This document shows positions 58,300 through 64,000 of a DNA stretch of 64,000 nt, piece by piece. The DNA comes from Idiomarina piscisalsi. GTDB taxonomy: Bacteria; Pseudomonadota; Gammaproteobacteria; Enterobacterales; Alteromonadaceae. The stretch's first letter is position 1. Every line of letters begins with the position of its first letter. Under the pieces are notes generated by a model that saw nothing but the letters and a program-made list of their open reading frames with translations, was not told the DNA's origin and ran no database searches. Position numbers and translations under genes: made by a program. Location: contig NZ_PIQA01000001.1 of the NCBI RefSeq assembly GCF_003987095.1, forward strand, positions 124,001 to 188,000. Direction: 5' to 3'.

Positions 58300-59316
58300 A
58301 TGTCCGAATACACATTGCAGCAGTTGGCTGACCATGTGGGTGGGGAGGTGCGAGGAAACTCGCAGCTCCCCATTTTGCGCGTGGCAACCTTGCAATCTGC
58401 AAGCGCCGATGCCATAGCTTTTTTGGCAAACAGTCGTTATAAAAAGCAGTTAGAAAGCACTCAAGCCGGAGCGGTTTTAGTCAGTCCCAAAGATGACAGC
58501 GACGTGGTGGATAATGCCATTATCGTTAATAATCCGTACGCGGCATTTGCTCACATAGCTCAATTACTCGATACCACACCACAACCGGCAGAAGGTATTG
58601 CGAAAACCGCCGTCATCGCTGACTCAGCTCACATTGGCAAAAACGTCAGTATTGGTGAGTATGCAGTAATTGAAGAAGGGGTTCATATTGGTGATAACAC
58701 CAGTATTGGTCCACACTGTTATGTCGGGCGCGAGACCACTATTGGCTCGGACTGTACTTTGTGGTCCGGAGTTAAGGTTTACCACCAGTGTGTCATTGGT
58801 AACAACTGCTTATTCCATTCTGGGGCCGTTATTGGCGCCGATGGTTTTGGTTGGGCGCCAGAGGGCGGGAAATGGGTTAAAATACCTCAGTTGGGCCGTG
58901 TGGTCATTAAAGACAACGTCGATATTGGTGCCAGCACGACTATCGATAGAGGCGCGTTAGATGACACCATCATAAGCTCTGGCTGTATTATCGATAACCA
59001 GTGTCAAATTGCTCATAATGTCTTTATTGATGAAGACACCGCTATTGCAGGTTGTACTGTATTAGCAGGAAGCTGCCATATCGGTAAACGCTGCATGATA
59101 GGCGGCGCCTCGGCTATTAACGGACACATCAGTATTTGTGATGATGTACAGATAATGGGCTTTGCCATGGTGATAAAAGAGATCACTGAGCCGGGCGTTT
59201 ATGCGTCAGGCATACCGGCAGCCAGCCACCGTGAGTGGCGCCGCAACGGTGCTCGCTTTAGACAGCTTGATGACTTATTCAAGCGTGTAAAAGAGCTCGA
59301 GAAAAAAGCAGATTAA
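58300..59316 (+). CDS. lpxD: UDP-3-O-acylglucosamine N-acyltransferase
   Basis: Third step of lipid A synthesis: N-acylation from acyl-ACP. The 338 residues have the N-terminal uridine-binding domain ([24 protein letters not shown]) and a beta-helix of hexapeptide repeats (about 100-300) with the catalytic histidine in [10 protein letters not shown] around residue 238. ATG 58300 with AGGAAA upstream gives the usual length; longer frames lie within skp. Confidence 0.95.
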   Translation: MSEYTLQQLADHVGGEVRGNSQLPILRVATLQSASADAIAFLANSRYKKQLESTQAGAVLVSPKDDSDVVDNAIIVNNPYAAFAHIAQLLDTTPQPAEGIAKTAVIADSAHIGKNVSIGEYAVIEEGVHIGDNTSIGPHCYVGRETTIGSDCTLWSGVKVYHQCVIGNNCLFHSGAVIGADGFGWAPEGGKWVKIPQLGRVVIKDNVDIGASTTIDRGALDDTIISSGCIIDNQCQIAHNVFIDEDTAIAGCTVLAGSCHIGKRCMIGGASAINGHISICDDVQIMGFAMVIKEITEPGVYASGIPAASHREWRRNGARFRQLDDLFKRVKELEKKAD

Positions 59317-59333
59317 CTTTCAAGGTGAATGAT

Positions 59334-59789
59334 TTGAAAATAAAGGACTCAGGATTTGATATTCAGGGCGTACTTGAGTTACTCCCGCATCGCTATCCAT
59401 TTTTGCTCATTGACAGAGTTATTGAAACAAACTCAAAAGACTCGTTACATGCCATAAAAAATGTCAGTTTTAACGAGCCAATGTTTAATGGACACTTCCC
59501 GGAAAAGCCTATTTTCCCGGGCGTTTTGCTGTTAGAAGCAATAGCGCAAGCCTGTGGTCTACTGGGGTTCAAAATTACCGAAAGTAAGAAAAACGCCAAC
59601 GATTTATACCTTTTTGCTGGTATTGATAACGCGCGGTTTAAACGCCAGGTCGTGCCCGGTGATACAATCGATTTTTACGTTACTTTTGAAAAAGAGCGTC
59701 GCGGTATTTGGAAATTTAGTGGTCGTGCAGAAGTAGATGGTGAAGTTGCGTGTACGGCTGAGATTATCTGCGCAAGAAGAGAAGTGTAG
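59334..59789 (+). CDS. fabZ: 3-hydroxyacyl-ACP dehydratase FabZ
   Basis: Dehydrates 3-hydroxyacyl-ACP in fatty acid elongation. The 151 residues have [14 protein letters not shown] and the hot-dog catalytic site [20 protein letters not shown] (His and Glu around residues 56 and 70). I favour TTG 59334: AAGGTG lies about six bases upstream and the length equals E. coli FabZ. GTG 59325 is the alternative. Position between lpxD and lpxA is canonical. Confidence 0.94.
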   Translation: MKIKDSGFDIQGVLELLPHRYPFLLIDRVIETNSKDSLHAIKNVSFNEPMFNGHFPEKPIFPGVLLLEAIAQACGLLGFKITESKKNANDLYLFAGIDNARFKRQVVPGDTIDFYVTFEKERRGIWKFSGRAEVDGEVACTAEIICARREV

Positions 59790-60556
59790 TGATTCACGAA
59801 ACAGCAATTATCGATCCGAAAGCACGTATTGGCGAGAACGTCAGTGTTGGTCCGTGGACGGTTATTGGTCCTGATGTTGTTATTGAAGACAACTGCGATA
59901 TTCGCTCGCATGTTGTCGTTAAAGGCCCGACGACGATAGGGAAAGGCAATACTATCTATCAGTTTGCGTCCGTTGGAGAGGATTGCCAGGATAAAAAGTA
60001 CGCAGGTGAGCCGACTGAATTAATCATTGGTGATAACAATGTTATTCGTGAATCGGTCACTATTCACAGAGGTACCGTTCAGGATAACTCTCTGACTAAA
60101 ATTGGCGACAATAACTTGTTCATGGCCTATGTGCATGTGGCGCACGACTGCATGATTGGCGACAACAATATTTTTGCTAACCAGGTGAGTTTAGCGGGGC
60201 ATGTGCATATTGGTGACTGGGTTATCCTTGGCGGTATGACAGGCGTACATCAGTTCTGCCATATTGGTTCTCATGCTTTTGCGGCGGTAAACTCCATCGT
60301 TGTTCAAGATATTCCTCCTTTTGTTATGGCGCAGGGGCATAATGCCCGTCCCCGCACTATCAATGCAGAAGGTCTAAAGCGCCGCGGCTTTACCCCGGAA
60401 CAAATTCAAAATATCCGCCGGGCTTATAAGTTGCTGTACCGTGCCGGACACACAACTGAAGAAGCGTTAGAGCATATTGAAGCGCTGAGCGAACCGGCGT
60501 TGGATGGCTTTACTGACTTTGTTCGCCAGAGCAGCCGTGGAATTATTCGCGGCTAA
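59789..60556 (+). CDS. lpxA: UDP-N-acetylglucosamine acyltransferase
   Basis: First step of lipid A synthesis. The 255 residues form hexapeptide repeats from residue 1 to about 185 with the catalytic histidine in YVHVAHDCMIG around residue 120, then a helical C-terminal domain. The start is GTG, overlapping the fabZ stop by one base. Order lpxD-fabZ-lpxA-lpxB is that of E. coli. Confidence 0.96.
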   Translation: MIHETAIIDPKARIGENVSVGPWTVIGPDVVIEDNCDIRSHVVVKGPTTIGKGNTIYQFASVGEDCQDKKYAGEPTELIIGDNNVIRESVTIHRGTVQDNSLTKIGDNNLFMAYVHVAHDCMIGDNNIFANQVSLAGHVHIGDWVILGGMTGVHQFCHIGSHAFAAVNSIVVQDIPPFVMAQGHNARPRTINAEGLKRRGFTPEQIQNIRRAYKLLYRAGHTTEEALEHIEALSEPALDGFTDFVRQSSRGIIRG

Positions 60557-60581
60557 ATAGTCCTTAGTTAGCGAGCCCGTA

Positions 60582-61715
60582 ATGACAAAAAGCATAAAAG
60601 TTGCCTTGGTTGCCGGCGAGCATTCCGGTGACCTACTGGGGGCCGGCCTTATTAAAGCGCTAAAACAGCGCCACACCAACATCGAGTTCATTGGTGTTGG
60701 TGGGCCGCTCATGCAAGAGCAGGGGCTCAAGTCATTTTTCCCAATGGATGACCTTGCCGTTATGGGCATAGCAGAAGTGCTTAAGCAGCTTCCTAAACTG
60801 CTTAAGCACCGAAAGCAGTTGGTTCAGTATCTTATTGATGAACAGCCCGATGTCATGGTGGGAATAGACGCACCAGACTTTAACCTTACGGTCGAGAAGC
60901 GCTTAAAGAAAGCTGGTATTCCTACCATACATTACGTTAGTCCGTCGGTTTGGGCCTGGCGTGAAAACCGTATAAAAGGCATTAAGCAGTCCGTTAATCA
61001 TGTATTGTGTTTACTACCGTTCGAAAAAGAGTTTTACGATAAGCATCAATTACCGGCCACCTTTGTTGGTCACCCCCTGGCTGATGATATCCCTCTTGAA
61101 TGGAGCAAAAACGACGCAAGAAATGAGCTGGACATAGAGCCACACGGAAAGTACTTAGCTATTTTACCGGGTAGCCGTTCTGGCGAAATTGAGCGCATGG
61201 CTCCGCTATTTCTAAATGTGGCTAAGCGTCTCTTTGCAAAGTTCCCAGAGCTTAAGTTCGTCGCCCCGATGATAAGTGAACAAAGAGCAGAGCAGTTTAA
61301 TAACTTGGTAAGGCAGCATGCGCCGGAGCTGACAATTAATACACCTATTGGTAACAGCCGTTTGACTATGGCAGCATCCGACTACTTGCTGTTAACCTCC
61401 GGCACTGTTGCATTAGAAGCGTTATTAATAAAAAGACCTATGGTCGTTGCTTACCGTTTTCATTGGTTGAGCTACCGAATTATTAAACGTCTTTTTCACG
61501 CACCATTTTTCTCTCTACCTAACTTATTGGCAGGGCGCAAAATTGTCCCGGAGCTGGCTCAGACCGAAGCGTCTGAGAATAACATTGAGCAAGAGTTATC
61601 ATCGCTTATCGAATCGGACAATCATGCACTTTTAGAGCAGTTCACTCAAATACATCAACAGCTAAAAGTCACCGCGAGCGAAAAAGCGGCGGACGTCGTT
61701 GACTCCTTTCTATAA
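60582..61715 (+). CDS. lpxB: Lipid A disaccharide synthase
   Basis: GT19 glycosyltransferase joining lipid X and UDP-2,3-diacylglucosamine. The 377 residues show VAGEHSGDLLGAGL at the N-terminus, YVSPSVWAWRENRIKGI around residue 118 and LLTSGTVALEALLIKRPMVV around 268 (in part SGTVALEA). Unlike E. coli, rnhB and dnaE do not follow; the next gene is a hydroquinone reductase. No clear terminator is seen after the stop. Confidence 0.95.
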   Translation: MTKSIKVALVAGEHSGDLLGAGLIKALKQRHTNIEFIGVGGPLMQEQGLKSFFPMDDLAVMGIAEVLKQLPKLLKHRKQLVQYLIDEQPDVMVGIDAPDFNLTVEKRLKKAGIPTIHYVSPSVWAWRENRIKGIKQSVNHVLCLLPFEKEFYDKHQLPATFVGHPLADDIPLEWSKNDARNELDIEPHGKYLAILPGSRSGEIERMAPLFLNVAKRLFAKFPELKFVAPMISEQRAEQFNNLVRQHAPELTINTPIGNSRLTMAASDYLLLTSGTVALEALLIKRPMVVAYRFHWLSYRIIKRLFHAPFFSLPNLLAGRKIVPELAQTEASENNIEQELSSLIESDNHALLEQFTQIHQQLKVTASEKAADVVDSFL

Positions 61716-61802
61716 TTTAGAATCTTAGCGTCGATAATCTAAACTCTTCTTTTGCCGTAATAACTTCTATTATTAGCGTATCCCTTTTTAAAGGAGTTTA
61801 TT

Positions 61803-62753
61803 ATGGGTTTATTAGTCGATGGTCAGTGGCACGATAAGTGGTACGACACCAAAAAGCATGGTGGTCGTTTTGTTCGTAGTGAGTCACAGTTTCGCTCGAC
61901 CATAGAGACGGGCGGTGAGTTTGAGCCTGAATCAGGGCGTTATCACCTTTATGTATCTTATGCATGCCCGTGGGCGCATCGAGCGCTCATTTTCCGTAAA
62001 TTAAAAGGCTTAGAGCCTCATATTGACGTATCGGTCGTTAAGCCACTGATGGTGGAAAATGGCTGGGAGTTTGGCGAGGCACCACTGAATGAGCCTTTGT
62101 ATGGACTCGACTTTATGTATGAGCTGTATTTGAAAGCGGACAGCAACTACAGCGGCCGTGTCACAGTGCCTGTGTTGTGGGACAAAAAGACGCAAACCAT
62201 TGTAAATAACGAGTCTGCGGAAATTATCCGCATCTTCAATTCAAGTTTTAATGAGTTGACTGGTAATACAGAGGATTTTTACCCACAAAACTTACGTAGC
62301 GAAATCGACGGTGTTAACGAATGGGTGTATAACAGCATTAATAATGGTGTATATAAGAGCGGTTTCGCTACGACTCAGGAAGCTTATGAAGAAGCTTTTG
62401 ACGAGCTTTTCACCGCACTTGACCGTGTTGAGGGCATTTTATCTAAACAACGCTACCTGGCAGGAAACCAACTCACAGAAGCCGATTGGCGATTATTTAC
62501 CACATTAGTGCGTTTTGATGCGGTCTATTTCGGGCACTTTAAAACCAATAAAAAGCGCATTGTTGATTATCCTGCTATGTGGAATTACCTGCTGGGGTTG
62601 TATCAGTATCCGGGCGTTAAAGAGACGGTCGTCATGGACCATATTAAAACGCATTACTATGCCAGCCATAAAACCATTAACCCAACACAGGTTGTGCCCA
62701 AGGGACCGGATATCGACTTTGAACAGTCACATGACCGGGAGGCTTTAAAATGA
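61803..62753 (+). CDS. Glutathionyl-hydroquinone reductase (YqjG/ECM4-like)
   Basis: Omega-class glutathione transferase that reduces glutathionyl-quinones to hydroquinones. The 316 residues have the N-terminal GRFVRSESQFRS typical of this subgroup, the catalytic cysteine in SYACPWAHRAL (Cys55), VPVLWDKKTQTIVNNESAEI (glutathione site, around residues 122-141) and a helical C-terminal domain. AAAGGAG precedes the ATG. The stop overlaps the pirin start, so the two are coupled. Confidence 0.92.
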   Translation: MGLLVDGQWHDKWYDTKKHGGRFVRSESQFRSTIETGGEFEPESGRYHLYVSYACPWAHRALIFRKLKGLEPHIDVSVVKPLMVENGWEFGEAPLNEPLYGLDFMYELYLKADSNYSGRVTVPVLWDKKTQTIVNNESAEIIRIFNSSFNELTGNTEDFYPQNLRSEIDGVNEWVYNSINNGVYKSGFATTQEAYEEAFDELFTALDRVEGILSKQRYLAGNQLTEADWRLFTTLVRFDAVYFGHFKTNKKRIVDYPAMWNYLLGLYQYPGVKETVVMDHIKTHYYASHKTINPTQVVPKGPDIDFEQSHDREALK

Positions 62754-63580
62754 GTGTTATTAAGAGCAGACATCGCGGCATGCCGGCTCAGGATGGCGCC
62801 GGCGTTAAGCTGACTCGGGTCATTAACCAGCCCGGCTTGCGGCATCAGGACCCATTCCTGATGCTGGATGAATTTCGCTCAGACAACCCGGATGATTACA
62901 TTGCCGGCTTTCCTCCGCATCCGCATCGTGGTTTTTGCACGCTGACATACATGCTGGCGGGCACTATGGAGCATAAAGACTCAGTCGGCAATACGGGGGA
63001 AGTGGAAGCCGGTGGCGTACAATGGATGAAGGCGGCAAAAGGTATTATTCACGCCGAAATGCCCAAACAGGTAGAAGGCCTTATGTGGGGCTTTCAGCTG
63101 TGGGTTAATCTACCTGCCTCGGAGAAAATGAGCGACCCCGAGTGGTTTGACTTTCCTTCAGCAAAAATACCCGAAGTGCAAGTTGGTAACACAACACTGC
63201 GCTTAATCGCAGGCAATTACGGTAACGAGAAAGGACCGGTATCCTTGTCGGGTCGCGACTTTTTCATGGCGGACGTGAAGCTGAGTGGCGAGTTTGAGTT
63301 AAAGTCACAGCAACAGGAAAAGCGTTTAGCCTATGTCTACGATGGAGAGCTGGAATTAAACGGTGAAGCAGTGTCTCGTGGTGAGTTGCTGCAACTCGAC
63401 AGTAGCACAGATTTAGCGCTTAAAAGCGATGCAGGTGCAGGGGTTATTGTGTTGGCCGCAAAACCCATTAACGAGCCTATCGCACAGTATGGCCCATTCG
63501 TGATGAACACATCTGAGGAACTGGATGTGGCAATAAAAGACTATCAAAGCGGAACGCTGGCAGCGAATCAGAAGCTTTAG
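62750..63580 (+). CDS. Pirin family protein
   Basis: Bicupin iron protein; some pirins are quercetinases, others regulators. The 276 residues carry the metal ligands in FPPHPHRGF around residue 58 and GIIHAEMP around 104, followed by the second cupin. GGGAGG precedes the ATG. Coupled by a four-base overlap to the hydroquinone reductase gene, which suggests a shared role with quinones or aromatics (inference). Convergent with the next gene, overlapping it by four bases. Confidence 0.92.
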   Translation: MSVIKSRHRGMPAQDGAGVKLTRVINQPGLRHQDPFLMLDEFRSDNPDDYIAGFPPHPHRGFCTLTYMLAGTMEHKDSVGNTGEVEAGGVQWMKAAKGIIHAEMPKQVEGLMWGFQLWVNLPASEKMSDPEWFDFPSAKIPEVQVGNTTLRLIAGNYGNEKGPVSLSGRDFFMADVKLSGEFELKSQQQEKRLAYVYDGELELNGEAVSRGELLQLDSSTDLALKSDAGAGVIVLAAKPINEPIAQYGPFVMNTSEELDVAIKDYQSGTLAANQKL

Positions 63581-63999
63581 CGCAGACCCAGCTCTTCGGT
63601 TTCCTCTAACAACTGCTCGTAGCGTTGTGTGTGGCTATCGGAGAGCTGCAACCCCTCAAGCACCTTAAAACAGTTCTCACACTCTTTTTTCAGAGTAGCC
63701 TTATTCGCACTCGGGTTTTCTTCCGTATAACGAACGGCAGCCTGAATGAAGTTCAAGGCCGCACCGCTGTTTAGCGGTGCTAGCTCCATCGACTGACGAA
63801 AGTCATTTAATGCCTGTTGGTAAATGCCCGCTTGATAGGCTTCAGCACCTTGTCGATGAATTTTAAAGAATTCGTCCTGCTGTTTTTGAGCAGCCGCCAT
63901 GCGGGATTTGAGGATTTTCAGCGTGTAACTGTCAAGTTTCACTTTTTCTGCTTGTTGGCCGGCAAGCATATTCGCTTTTTCGTATTCACCAACATCCAG
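63577..63999 (-). CDS. Partial TPR-containing protein (C-terminal part)
   Basis: The frame stays open to the right edge, so only the C-terminal 140 residues are in view. They contain TPR-like helices (GEYEKANMLAGQQA; then AYQAGIYQQALNDFRQSMELAPLNSGAALNFI). In related genomes similar tails belong to response regulators with TPR repeats, but the receiver domain, if any, lies outside this window. An internal ATG at 63969 is not a credible start because coding sequence continues upstream. Confidence 0.7.
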   Translation of the reverse strand: MDVGEYEKANMLAGQQAEKVKLDSYTLKILKSRMAAAQKQQDEFFKIHRQGAEAYQAGIYQQALNDFRQSMELAPLNSGAALNFIQAAVRYTEENPSANKATLKKECENCFKVLEGLQLSDSHTQRYEQLLEETEELGLR

Positions 64000-64000
64000 T

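Overview
The window looks like a chromosomal segment of a marine gammaproteobacterium of the Alteromonadales, most plausibly Idiomarina or a close relative. This is inferred from protein similarity and gene order recalled from known genomes, not from a search. Base composition looks moderate (mid-40s % GC by eye) and even. I see no insertion sequences, phage genes, tRNA, rRNA or CRISPR arrays, and no clearly broken genes. One gene runs off the right edge.

Layout. 55-1840 is a purine salvage pair (NCS2 permease, gpt). 1920-6685 holds proS, trmO and an RcsF-like lipoprotein in the neighbourhood known from E. coli, with three additions: a secreted beta-repeat protein behind a consensus sigma-54 promoter, an H-NS-family protein and a secreted Lys/Glu-rich helical protein. 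6816-19547 is a long minus-strand run, liuR-liuA-liuB-liuC-liuD-liuE-aacS-(GGDEF/EAL protein)-etfD, for leucine/isovalerate catabolism. It unexpectedly carries a c-di-GMP enzyme between acetoacetyl-CoA synthetase and ETF-ubiquinone oxidoreductase. The thiolase gene (19626) is divergent and shares a 16-bp palindrome that is a strong LiuR-site candidate. 21776-27285 is a valine-type catabolic operon (mmsA, acyl-CoA dehydrogenase, 3-hydroxyisobutyryl-CoA hydrolase, mmsB, SDR).

27381-30365 is gcvA, a small hydrolase, ygdD-like and rlmM. 30409-36392 is minus strand: NAD-type isocitrate dehydrogenase, then HDOD-like protein, DUF3192, ppnN and a diguanylate cyclase. 36544-43307 carries an M61 peptidase, queF, syd, an acetyltransferase behind a perfect FNR-type box, several DUF proteins, yqcC and truC. 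Many of these also lie near one another in E. coli.

43320-61715 is a core block: dapD-glnD-map (minus), then rpsB-tsf-pyrH-frr-uppS-cdsA-dxr-rseP-bamA-skp-lpxD-fabZ-lpxA-lpxB (plus). The rpsB gene has a structured S2-type leader. The right end has a glutathionyl-hydroquinone reductase, a pirin and a partial TPR protein.

How it works together. The catabolic half turns isovaleryl-CoA into acetyl-CoA and isobutyryl-CoA into propionyl-CoA. Electrons from the two acyl-CoA dehydrogenases enter the quinone pool through the co-located ETF-QO. The right half is translation, isoprenoid/undecaprenyl and outer-membrane biogenesis. The least expected features are the c-di-GMP enzyme inside the leucine operon, the sigma-54 promoter before the beta-repeat protein, the RcsF-like lipoprotein, the Lys/Glu-rich secreted helix, and two sites where a promoter-like -10 lies inside a terminator hairpin.
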